The translations under genes and the position numbers were made by a program. DNA of 25,419 nt, taken from NCBI GenBank assembly GCA_964362915.1, contig CAYIGH010000013.1, forward strand, positions 1-25,419, given 5' to 3'. This stretch comes from JAUSIK01 sp964362915. Its GTDB lineage: Archaea; Nanobdellota; Nanobdellia; Pacearchaeales; GW2011-AR1. This document shows, piece after piece, positions 5,734 through 12,904 of the stretch; positions within the stretch are counted from its first letter, which is position 1, and every line of letters starts with the position of its first letter. The notes under the pieces are model-generated. The model did no database searches. It was not told the origin of the DNA and saw only the letters and a program-made list of their open reading frames with translations.

Positions 5734-6543
5734 CTAAATCATCAAATAGCCTCCACTAACATTTATTGTTTCTCCATTAATATAACTCGCCTCGTCAGAA
5801 GCTAAAAAGCGCACTGTTTTTGCTATCTCCTCCACACTGCCAAATCTCCCATTAGGAATTTTTTTCCTATAATCTTCCTTTTTCTCTTCGTTTAATTCAG
5901 AAGTCATACCGCAATTAATAAAACCCGGAGCAACACAATTAACCCTTATCCCATATGCCCCTAATGCCTTAGCAAAATCTCTTGTAAGCTTAATTAGTCC
6001 TGCCTTAGAAGCCCCATATCCTAAACTTGTAGTTGCTTCAATTCCTTTAATAGAAGAAATATTTATTATACGCCCATATCCCTGTTTTAGCATATGTCCT
6101 GCTGCGATATAAGAGCATATAAAACCGCCTCTTAAATTCGTATCTATCTCGCTATCAAATCCTTCTAAACTATCTTCAAGATTATCAAACCACTTATCAA
6201 TATTTTTTGTATCCAAAAATCTTCTTGAATTAATGCCTGCATTATTAACAAGCACGTCAATACTTCCTAATCTCTCATAAATTTCATTGAAGCAATCTTT
6301 AACCTTGCTCTTATCAGAAATATCACATTCAAATCCTAAGCATGAGGGCTCACTGTCTTTTCTCCATACCCAATTCTTGCTAATCTTTTCTCTCAATTCT
6401 CCTAATGTTTTTCCTAATTCAGTATAATGTCTAGTATCATAATTTCTAGAAGTCAAAGCAACATAGTATCCATTTAAAGCTAATTCTTCAGCAATTGCCC
6501 TTCCTATTCCCCTAGATGCTCCTGTAACAATAGCAACCTCCAT
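5734..6543 (-). CDS. Classical short-chain dehydrogenase/reductase (FabG-like)
   Basis: The 269-residue protein carries every classical SDR motif: TGASRGIG (7-14) for NAD(P), NNAG (100-103), the catalytic Ser in NISS (161-164), and YGASK (176-180). VNCVAPGFI and the C-terminal GETINVSGG complete the pattern. R11 and R33 near the cofactor site suggest NADP(H) but do not prove it. The best-known relatives are 3-oxoacyl-ACP reductases and sugar or polyol dehydrogenases. In this cluster a sugar or cyclitol oxidoreductase is more likely than fatty acid synthesis, because no other FAS gene is present. There is a roughly 30-residue insert (35-65, RNYDTRHYTELGKTL...) after beta-2. It overlaps the radical SAM stop by one base (TAATG). 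Confidence 0.85.
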   Translation of the reverse strand: MEVAIVTGASRGIGRAIAEELALNGYYVALTSRNYDTRHYTELGKTLGELREKISKNWVWRKDSEPSCLGFECDISDKSKVKDCFNEIYERLGSIDVLVNNAGINSRRFLDTKNIDKWFDNLEDSLEGFDSEIDTNLRGGFICSYIAAGHMLKQGYGRIINISSIKGIEATTSLGYGASKAGLIKLTRDFAKALGAYGIRVNCVAPGFINCGMTSELNEEKKEDYRKKIPNGRFGSVEEIAKTVRFLASDEASYINGETINVSGGYLMI

Positions 6544-8021
6544 TAAACCTTCATAACCTCCATTAAATCTATCTGAATATCTTTCCCAAAAAACTCAAAA
6601 TAATCATTAAATGCTCTTACATATCTTTCATCCTTCATACAAGAACTCCTAGCCCTATCAATAAACTCTCTGCTTTCATAAAAATCTCTATGTATCCTTT
6701 TCTGCAATCTTTTTATGATATCTCCGTCAATATATTTATGATTAAAAACTAAATGATTCCTGTCATGTTTCTCTAAATCAGGATCAAAAATATATTTCTC
6801 TCTTTCCATTTCATATCTAAGCCTGCTCAAAGGAATAGGCGTAAATATTCCTATATTCAACTGATGAATCGGAATATATCTCAATTTCTCAGCATTTTCT
6901 AATATATCTTCTTCATTTTCCCAAGGAAATCCTATAATATAATAACCCTGATTAATCATCCCTGCATCAATGGATTTATCCAGAACCCTAATAGACTGTT
7001 CATAACTCAAAACATTTCCATTAACGCCCTTATTCATCATTCTCAAAGAATTATCATTAGTAGATTCAATGCCCCAAGCAATCTTGTAGCACCCTGCTCC
7101 TTTCATTGCGCTAAGCAAATCCCATTTCCCATCAACACTATCAATATTACTCATGCAATACCATGAAACATCTGCTCCTCTTTTAATTATCTCATCGCAA
7201 AAATCATATACATACTTTTCTGAAGCTGTAAAATTCATATCCATGAAATAAATTATCTCAACCCCTCTGTCCTTCAATTCCAACATCTCTTCAACAACCC
7301 TTTCCACAGATCTAAAACTAAGCCTCTTTCCATAAAATTGTGGAACATCACAGAAATTACATTGATAAAAACATCCCCTGCTTGCCTCCATAATTCCATA
7401 TTTAGGGTTTTCAGATAAAGGAGGTATAGAAATTCCTTTATAGGATTGCTTCAAAATAATATCAAATCTTAAAGCATTCGGTAAATTATCAAGCTGAAAA
7501 TTTCTTTCTCTAGGAGGAGTAAATGTAATCAGCTCCTCTTTCTTAAAACAAATTCCCTTAACTCTTTCATATCTCTTCCCACAACCAGTTTCTCTCAATA
7601 ATTCTCTAAAAATTTCTTCTCCCTCTCCAAAAACAAAAAAATCAAATGGCTCCTTAATCAACTTTTCAGTTTCCCTTTTATAACACAAATAGCTAGGATA
7701 TCTATTCCCTCCCACATTAATAATCTCAGGATTCCTTTTCTTCAACTCGCCCGCTATTCTCTTTCCCATAGTATACTGGCATGTAAACATAGAATAAGCA
7801 GCAACATCAGGCTTAAATTCATCTATTCTCTCTACCATCTCACTTTCACTAATACCAACAACTTCTTCATCAACTTCCTTAAATGGCATAAACAACTCAA
7901 TATCATGCCCTTCTTGCTTTGCAACAGCCAGAATCATTTCCAGTCCGTAAGGCTCACTTACAGCATGCTGTATTTTTGGATCCAGCTCAAGAGCACAAGG
8001 ATAAATCCCAGCAACTTTCAT
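6543..8021 (-). CDS. B12-binding-type radical SAM enzyme
   Basis: The 492-residue protein combines an N-terminal B12-binding-like Rossmann region (about 1-140, PYGLEMILAVAKQEGHDIEL then DVAAYSMFTCQYTMGKRIA and FGEGEEIFREL) with a radical SAM core. That core has the 4Fe-4S motif C217-x3-C221-x2-C224 (ASRGCFYQCNFCDVP), followed by the YFMDMNFT and AWGIESTNDNSLRMMNKG elements of the barrel. The cobalamin DxHxxG motif is not obvious, so bound B12 is unproven. Such enzymes do radical methylation, ring changes or thioether chemistry (BchE-like family). In a sugar cluster it could C-methylate or rearrange the sugar. A dyad, a GTGGAAA and a TATA box about 26 nt upstream of the ATG mark an internal promoter. 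Confidence 0.82.
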   Translation of the reverse strand: MKVAGIYPCALELDPKIQHAVSEPYGLEMILAVAKQEGHDIELFMPFKEVDEEVVGISESEMVERIDEFKPDVAAYSMFTCQYTMGKRIAGELKKRNPEIINVGGNRYPSYLCYKRETEKLIKEPFDFFVFGEGEEIFRELLRETGCGKRYERVKGICFKKEELITFTPPRERNFQLDNLPNALRFDIILKQSYKGISIPPLSENPKYGIMEASRGCFYQCNFCDVPQFYGKRLSFRSVERVVEEMLELKDRGVEIIYFMDMNFTASEKYVYDFCDEIIKRGADVSWYCMSNIDSVDGKWDLLSAMKGAGCYKIAWGIESTNDNSLRMMNKGVNGNVLSYEQSIRVLDKSIDAGMINQGYYIIGFPWENEEDILENAEKLRYIPIHQLNIGIFTPIPLSRLRYEMEREKYIFDPDLEKHDRNHLVFNHKYIDGDIIKRLQKRIHRDFYESREFIDRARSSCMKDERYVRAFNDYFEFFGKDIQIDLMEVMKV

Positions 8022-8041
8022 AATTAAAGAACAGCAAGAAA

Positions 8042-8089
8042 AAATATAATATTTGTCAATATTTCCACTTATTACAATATTCTGAATAT
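8042..8089 (-). promoter_or_regulatory. Internal promoter and operator for the radical SAM gene
   Basis: On the minus strand the perfect dyad AATATTC-A-GAATATT (8090-8076) is followed by GTGGAAA (8068-8062) and a TATA-like ATTATATTT centred near 8047, about 26 nt before the ATG at 8021. The dyad lies at the same distance from the start as the one at 2487-2499. The spacing from dyad to GTGGAAA is 8 nt here and 17 nt there. Confidence 0.45.
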
Positions 8090-8097
8090 TTAATATA

Positions 8098-9015
8098 TTA
8101 AATCATCCCCAGAGCCCTATGAACCACTTTATCCCTGCTTCTAGCCAAATCCCCAAGCGGCCAATCAAAGATATATTTATTTCCATCCCTGCCAATACAA
8201 TCAATAATTCTTTTCCCTTCAAGAACATCAATATTATATTTTCTTAACTCGTCTTTATTTTTCAGGATATTTTCAACTAAACTGCTCTCGCTGCTATCTA
8301 TTCTAAAATCAATAGCTAAATCCTCCCCAATCCCAAATTGCTCATAATTCTTATTCAACTTTATCTCTGCATTTCCATTTTTAGAAAATTTAACAGCATT
8401 GCCAAATCTTCTTGAAAGATAAGAATCGCTATAATATTCGCTCCCTCCTTCCCCAGTATGATAAAAAGCAATCATAGGCCCTTTCTTTTCTATTAATATT
8501 TCTTTACTGCTCCCATTAGTCAAAGGATTAGCCATATCCATGGTTTCCAGGACTTGATAAGACAAATTAAAGATAGTCATCATACAATTAGGTGGAACAA
8601 TCACTTTATCTTTGGGCCTGCAAACATAGAATCTAATATCCCTGTCATCACTAATCACCATTCCGCCATAATTAGCAAATTCATAAATCTCCTGAACATC
8701 AAAATTATAATTATCATGTATATGCCCCATACTGCTTCCGTACACAAATCCACCATTCTTTAAAGGCAGATTCCAAATTCTTGTAATATTTGGCCTCTTT
8801 ACATTTAAATTCTCAGGAGCATGTTCAAATCCCTCATATGCCTCCTTAACATTATCATCGAAACCTCCTCGTTCTTCAATAATTTTTCTATAAAACTCCC
8901 CCCCATGCTTATAAACCTCCTCAATCTTTCTTATATTATGTCTTGATGCCATATTATCCTCTCCAACTGCTATGCCGCTTGAAAATCCGCTCTCATCATA
9001 AATAATTTCTTCCAT
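8098..9015 (-). CDS. Cupin-fold sugar-phosphate isomerase-like protein
   Basis: The central part of this 305-residue protein resembles the archaeal cupin glucose-6-phosphate isomerase. MGHIH (97-101) supplies the HxH metal ligands, QEIYEF (108-113) supplies the Glu, and DKVIVPPNC (136-144) is the strand that normally leads to a final His. Here that strand continues MMTIFN, so the last His appears to be missing or replaced. The protein is also longer than stand-alone cupin isomerases (about 190 residues); residues 1-75 and 215-305 are not recognised. With a ROK kinase and a G6PDH-like enzyme upstream, a hexose-6-phosphate isomerase or epimerase role is reasonable but not certain. The gene starts 11 nt after the oxidoreductase gene. 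Confidence 0.65.
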   Translation of the reverse strand: MEEIIYDESGFSSGIAVGEDNMASRHNIRKIEEVYKHGGEFYRKIIEERGGFDDNVKEAYEGFEHAPENLNVKRPNITRIWNLPLKNGGFVYGSSMGHIHDNYNFDVQEIYEFANYGGMVISDDRDIRFYVCRPKDKVIVPPNCMMTIFNLSYQVLETMDMANPLTNGSSKEILIEKKGPMIAFYHTGEGGSEYYSDSYLSRRFGNAVKFSKNGNAEIKLNKNYEQFGIGEDLAIDFRIDSSESSLVENILKNKDELRKYNIDVLEGKRIIDCIGRDGNKYIFDWPLGDLARSRDKVVHRALGMI

Positions 9016-9026
9016 TTTTATACATT

Positions 9027-10277
9027 TTAAGGCCTCATGGAAAATTTATGTTCTTTTGCCTTTAACTTTTCAATCCCTGCATTATTTTTGCCATAAGTTA
9101 TAAACACATCTCTGCAATTTCTTATACCTCCAAAAACATTAGTAATTGGAGCCACATTATGCAAAACGCACTTTCTTAAATCATCAAAAACATAATAAAA
9201 TGCATCGCCAGTAAATTTAGATGTAATATGGGACTCATCACTGCCTTCCCTATAAAACCTTAAGCTTTTGTTCAAAATATCTATCTCAATCTTCCCCTTT
9301 TCATACTCTATCGCAAACATTTTCTTATTCTCAGCACAACACTTCCCAATAGAAATACCAACCCTACATCCCTCATTAAAATACTCTTTTCTATTACCTC
9401 TTCCATAAACATTAAAACCTATCTCCGCAGCTGTCTCTCCGTATTTATTATCCCAAATGTTTGGATCATGAGACTTATACATTTTTATTTCAATACTATC
9501 ATAATCTATATTCGCCCCAATATGTCTCAAAAATGCAGCAGCATGAATCCCTGTATCAAGCCAAATTCCCCCGCCAGACTTAGCAATTTCTATTATCTCC
9601 TGATTTCTCTTATTAGAAAAAGTCTCTTCTTCTTCTATATGAATATTTATGCCCTTTATCTTGCCAAGTCCATGTCCCTCTGGAATATCATCTCTGGAAT
9701 ATCTCTCAAAATTAAATATATATTCTCGCATATTAGGATAATGTGAATAATGCTCTGCATCCATCAGCACTCTTCCATCTAAAGACAAGCCATCCAAAAA
9801 GTTGGAAAAAGCATCAACCTCCCACAAACGTCCAGAAATAGGTTTCTCAACCATGATATGCCCATTATGCTCATTCACAAGCTTTTTTGCAAAACATACA
9901 TGAAGATTATTTGGAACAGATACATCAAAAACATTATTTTTCCCAGAAAAATAATTATTCACAAGACAACCATTTAATCTTAGAGGACTGTCATCTAATC
10001 TAAAATAACGAATTTCTCCACTAACAAGTTTTTCTATCAAGAGGTTCTCTAAATCACTTATAAACTTACTAGGGTCCTTCAATCTTTCTCTTTTAATATA
10101 ATCCAACCTCTCTACTATTTTATCCCTATCAACCCCTCCGTTCTTCTTTCCCAAATCATAAAGATCAAAAATAGAAGCAACAGTAAAATGATTTTTTAAA
10201 TCTGTCTTAAACAAAGCGCTATACTTCCTTGTAAGACATACATCTCCCAACCCGCCAAAGAAATGCATCCTTATCAT
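9027..10277 (-). CDS. G6PDH-like Gfo/Idh/MocA family oxidoreductase
   Basis: The 416-residue protein begins MHFFGGLGDVCLTRKYSALF, close to the GATGDLxxRKLxPALY NADP-binding start of glucose-6-phosphate dehydrogenase. VEKPIS (143-148) is the EKP motif shared by G6PDH and Gfo/Idh enzymes. MDAEHYSHYP (172-181) resembles the DHYLGK substrate region of G6PDH, and SGGGIWLDTGIHAAAFLRHIG is the GG...D.G.H signature of Gfo/Idh. It therefore looks intermediate between the two groups. An NAD(P)-dependent sugar or sugar-phosphate dehydrogenase is well supported, but glucose 6-phosphate as substrate is only inferred. The neighbouring kinase and cupin isomerase support a hexose-6-phosphate. A 198-nt gap with stem-loops precedes the gene, so it may have its own promoter (AATATAAT near 10305). 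Confidence 0.75.
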   Translation of the reverse strand: MIRMHFFGGLGDVCLTRKYSALFKTDLKNHFTVASIFDLYDLGKKNGGVDRDKIVERLDYIKRERLKDPSKFISDLENLLIEKLVSGEIRYFRLDDSPLRLNGCLVNNYFSGKNNVFDVSVPNNLHVCFAKKLVNEHNGHIMVEKPISGRLWEVDAFSNFLDGLSLDGRVLMDAEHYSHYPNMREYIFNFERYSRDDIPEGHGLGKIKGINIHIEEEETFSNKRNQEIIEIAKSGGGIWLDTGIHAAAFLRHIGANIDYDSIEIKMYKSHDPNIWDNKYGETAAEIGFNVYGRGNRKEYFNEGCRVGISIGKCCAENKKMFAIEYEKGKIEIDILNKSLRFYREGSDESHITSKFTGDAFYYVFDDLRKCVLHNVAPITNVFGGIRNCRDVFITYGKNNAGIEKLKAKEHKFSMRP

Positions 10278-10475
10278 AAATAATAAAATTAAGACTATTA
10301 TATTTTCCTTGCCACTATCTGTCTTATAGGAAACTATCCTGTATATGTATTATATTGAGAAATATAATGCCTTGCTCGCTTCGCTAAGAGCAAGGCTCCC
10401 TTTAGTAAAAATATTTATGATTAATCGTTTGATAATAAAAAATATTAGGGAGTCTTCACCTTTTTGTTGTGGTTC
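10278..10475 (-). other. 198-nt gap with several stem-loops
   Basis: No gene is supported here. Visible stems are TAAGAC/GTCTTA (about 10289-10326), ATTATATT-GAGA-AATATAAT (about 10349-10368), GCCTTGCT/AGCAAGGC (10368-10395, the most G+C-rich), and CTCCCT/AGGGAG with an inner AATATTT/AAATATT (about 10395-10452). On the minus strand they follow the ROK kinase stop and precede the oxidoreductase start. They could hold a terminator and a new promoter, or remnants of a mobile hairpin element. Confidence 0.4.
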
Positions 10476-11495
10476 TCATGTGGGCGTGTTACCTAAAGTT
10501 AAATATCCCGCAGTGACATTTTCCCAGGGTCTTCTCTCCTGCCACTCAATTATCCATTCGCTGGGCACAACCAAACTTAAAGCAGCAATATCTCCCAAAT
10601 AACTGCTCAATTCAGATTTTCTAATTTCAACTCCTTTTGATAAAACAGAAAATGACTTGTAAAACTCATCCTTAATTAAAGGCAGTAGAATATCATAATT
10701 ATTCATAAAAACACTTCCCCCTATAATAAAAATCTTAGTATCTAAGATCGCATTAATAGACGCCAAACCTCTGGCAAAATTTCTTGCAGCCTTATTCACT
10801 ATCTCAACTGCCTTTCTATCTCCCCTTTTATATAAATTAAAAACCCTCTCTGTATCTGCATTCCCGTAATCTCTGGCAATAGCTGCCCCAGAACATAAAG
10901 ACTCTAAATCTCCGAAATTACCGCATCCACATTGCGGGCCATCTTCAGAAATATAAATATGCCCAAAATGAGGAGCATTTCCATTCTTGCCTCTTATTAA
11001 TTTTCCATCAACATAAGCCCCAGCCCCTATTCCTGTGCTCCAAGTAATATAAACAAAATTATCTTCTCCTCTGCCTGCCCCAAACAAACCCTCAGCAACA
11101 ACAGCGCTCACACAGTCATTCTCAATTTTAACATTTCCCCTATATTTTTCAACCAGCTTTTTCTCTAAAGGAATTTCCATCCAATCATTAGGTATTCTCC
11201 TATTATCTCCTGTCAGTCCTCCGCACAAATTGGGTGTCACAACAACCCTATATCTTTCCCTCTTCTCAAATGGGCTGCATGTACTTACACCAACTACATT
11301 TATCCTATCCTTCTCAATTCCAACTCTGCTGCAAGCCTCTCCTATCAAATAACCAATTTGTTTAGGAATAGTATCATTCTCTCCTTCCAACATAGTTCCT
11401 CGAGTAAGCTTAATCTTAATCCCTTCTTTATCAGCTAAACTTACTCTTAAATTAGTTCCCCCTAAATCAACTCCAGCATAATATTCTTCAACCAT
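10476..11495 (-). CDS. ROK family sugar kinase (glucokinase-like)
   Basis: This 339-residue kinase shows DLGGTNLR (10-17), the phosphate-binding start of ROK proteins. ENDC at 125-128 has the catalytic Asp127 in the position of ROK NDANA motifs, and TWSTGIGAG (151-159) is the second phosphate loop. APHFGHI ends in the zinc His179. The zinc loop reads CGCGNFGDLES (189-199): two Cys are kept, but the third ligand of the usual CxCGxxGCxE is Asp here. Zn may be bound differently or not at all. It lacks the N-terminal HTH of ROK repressors, so it is an enzyme. Glucose is the usual substrate; ManNAc or fructose kinases also belong here. It follows a small gene by 6 nt. Confidence 0.85.
   Translation of the reverse strand: MVEEYYAGVDLGGTNLRVSLADKEGIKIKLTRGTMLEGENDTIPKQIGYLIGEACSRVGIEKDRINVVGVSTCSPFEKRERYRVVVTPNLCGGLTGDNRRIPNDWMEIPLEKKLVEKYRGNVKIENDCVSAVVAEGLFGAGRGEDNFVYITWSTGIGAGAYVDGKLIRGKNGNAPHFGHIYISEDGPQCGCGNFGDLESLCSGAAIARDYGNADTERVFNLYKRGDRKAVEIVNKAARNFARGLASINAILDTKIFIIGGSVFMNNYDILLPLIKDEFYKSFSVLSKGVEIRKSELSSYLGDIAALSLVVPSEWIIEWQERRPWENVTAGYLTLGNTPT
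10486..10507 (+). repeat. Imperfect direct repeat, right copy (pairs with 4012-4032)
   Basis: This copy lies within the last codons of the ROK kinase gene (encoding YLTLGNT) and reads GTGTTACCTA then AAGTTAAATATC on the plus strand. The match to the non-coding copy next to hairpin 5 is 20 of 22 positions. Confidence 0.5.
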
Positions 11496-11501
11496 AAGAA
11501 T

Positions 11502-11753
11502 TTAATCACAGTAATCAGCCCAATGCCCCCTAGTACAATAAATATTGCTCTCTTTACTAATAAAAACTCCGTTCTCAAACTCTGTCTCCCTGTAACAGTC
11601 CTTAATCTCTCCCTCCTTATATTTCCAACTCTTCACGCTAAAATCAAAAATCTCTCTAGAAACACCAACCTTCTTTCCGCAAAGATCGCATTCCTTCATT
11701 ACAGTCACTCCATCCAAAGACAATTCTCCTTCTATCATGAAATTCTTAATCAT
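11502..11753 (-). CDS. Small Cys-containing hypothetical protein
   Basis: This 83-residue protein is not recognised. CDLCGKK (22-28) is a CxxC knuckle, and further Cys and His occur at CYRETEF and in the C-terminal YCTRGHWADYCD. A single zinc-binding site is therefore possible. There is no signal peptide. It starts the minus-strand cluster, and its TAA is 6 nt from the ATG of the ROK kinase, so the two are probably co-transcribed. It could be a regulator or accessory protein, but nothing in the sequence decides this. Its promoter must lie in the 102 nt shared with the divergent PhoU-like gene. Confidence 0.6.
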   Translation of the reverse strand: MIKNFMIEGELSLDGVTVMKECDLCGKKVGVSREIFDFSVKSWKYKEGEIKDCYRETEFENGVFISKESNIYCTRGHWADYCD

Positions 11754-11855
11754 CGCTTTATTATATCATTTACCCATAATGAATATATTTTACACTATTT
11801 ACAATATATAGTATATTCCAAAAAACTTTATATATTCCTTTATATCAGGATTAAT
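11754..11855. promoter_or_regulatory. Divergent promoter region
   Basis: On the plus strand a canonical archaeal TATA box TTTATATA (11827-11834) with an A-rich BRE (AAAAAAC) lies about 25 nt before the ATG at 11856, so the PhoU-like mRNA should be leaderless. On the minus strand AT-rich TATA-like boxes such as AAAATATATTC and ACTATATATTG precede the small-protein/ROK kinase operon. The region separates the sugar cluster from the plus-strand half. Confidence 0.65.
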
Positions 11856-12848
11856 ATGAAGAGAAAGGTCATAAAACAAGGCCATAACACTTTAACAATA
11901 ACTATCCCAAGTAAATGGGCTAAACGATTTAATCTAAGCGCAGGCGATGAGATAGATCTAACAGAAAGAGAAAACGGGCTTTTCATATCAACCGAAAGGC
12001 GGTATGATCTCCTAAAAACAGAGTTAAACATAACAAATCTTGATATTCCAACAGTATGGAAGTACTTCATGGCAATATATAGGGAAGGATACGATGAAAT
12101 AACTACAAAATTCGATCCAAATTCAAGATGGGACAGCCCATACAAATATTTCATTCAGCATAAATTAGATCAAAAATACGGCAAAGAAGCAACTAAAAAA
12201 ACATCCATAGAATTCTTGCAGGAATTAGTAAATAGATTCATAGGTTATGAGATAATTAACTATGGAAAAGACTTCGTTGTAATAAAAGAAATGAGCGAGT
12301 CAACTTCAAGAGAATTTGACAATGCTCTAAGAAGAGTTTTTCTTCTCCTGCAGCAAATGGCAGAAGAAATATGCGAATCTCTAATTAACAATAATATAAA
12401 AACATTAAATCATATCCATGACATTGACACAAATCTGGACAAATTTCATGATTATTGCATAAGAATTCTAAATAAAATAGGGAATAAAGATTCAAAAAAA
12501 ACCTCTCTCCTCTTCTCAACTATCTATTTCTTAGAGTTGATAGGTGACGAATTCAAAAGCATCTCGCACCATTTAATCTATGATTTCCCAAAAGAAAGCT
12601 ACAAAAACATAAGAGATGTAACAGAATCAATAAAAGAGCAATTCGACTTATTCTACGAAATATTCTACAAATTCGATAAAAATAAAATAATAAAAATGTC
12701 TGAATTAGATAAAGGGAGATATTTCAATGTGGATGATGTCTATAAAAAAGTAAAAAAAGACGAGGAAAAAGAAATTTTCCATCATCTAAGAATTATCACC
12801 CGTTATATAAATGCATTAACAGAATTAAGAATTGAAATGGAATTTTAA
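11856..12848 (+). CDS. AbrB-PhoU domain transcriptional regulator
   Basis: The start is the ATG at 11856, 25 nt after the TATA box; the longer open frame upstream is not coding. The 330-residue product begins MKRKVIKQGHNTLTITIPSKWAKRFNLSAGDEID, a SpoVT/AbrB swapped-hairpin DNA-binding domain (residues 1-45). Two PhoU-like helical regions follow (about 140-330, for example RRVFLLLQQMAEEICESL and ELIGDEFKSISHHLIYDF). This AbrB-PhoU fusion is common in archaea and is usually annotated as a phosphate uptake regulator, although no pst or phosphate transporter gene is nearby. Its divergent arrangement with the sugar cluster makes local control possible but unproven. Confidence 0.88.
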   Translation: MKRKVIKQGHNTLTITIPSKWAKRFNLSAGDEIDLTERENGLFISTERRYDLLKTELNITNLDIPTVWKYFMAIYREGYDEITTKFDPNSRWDSPYKYFIQHKLDQKYGKEATKKTSIEFLQELVNRFIGYEIINYGKDFVVIKEMSESTSREFDNALRRVFLLLQQMAEEICESLINNNIKTLNHIHDIDTNLDKFHDYCIRILNKIGNKDSKKTSLLFSTIYFLELIGDEFKSISHHLIYDFPKESYKNIRDVTESIKEQFDLFYEIFYKFDKNKIIKMSELDKGRYFNVDDVYKKVKKDEEKEIFHHLRIITRYINALTELRIEMEF

Positions 12849-12874
12849 ATTATCTTAATTTGCCAAACCATCAA

Positions 12875-12882
12875 ACTTAAAA
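12875..12882 (+). promoter_or_regulatory. TATA box of the methyltransferase operon
   Basis: ACTTAAAA is centred about 26 nt before the ATG at 12905, which predicts a leaderless transcript. Confidence 0.5.
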
Positions 12883-12904
12883 CCACTAGTTTTCTAATAA
12901 AAAT

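Noticed and set aside
5734..6543. Fatty-acid synthesis FabG
   Set aside because: The SDR motifs fit FabG, but there is no other fatty-acid gene and the neighbours are all sugar-related, so a specific FabG name is not justified.
11523..11855. N-terminal extension of the PhoU-like protein
   Set aside because: The extension overlaps the opposite-strand small gene and the TATA box. The AbrB domain begins exactly at the ATG at 11856.
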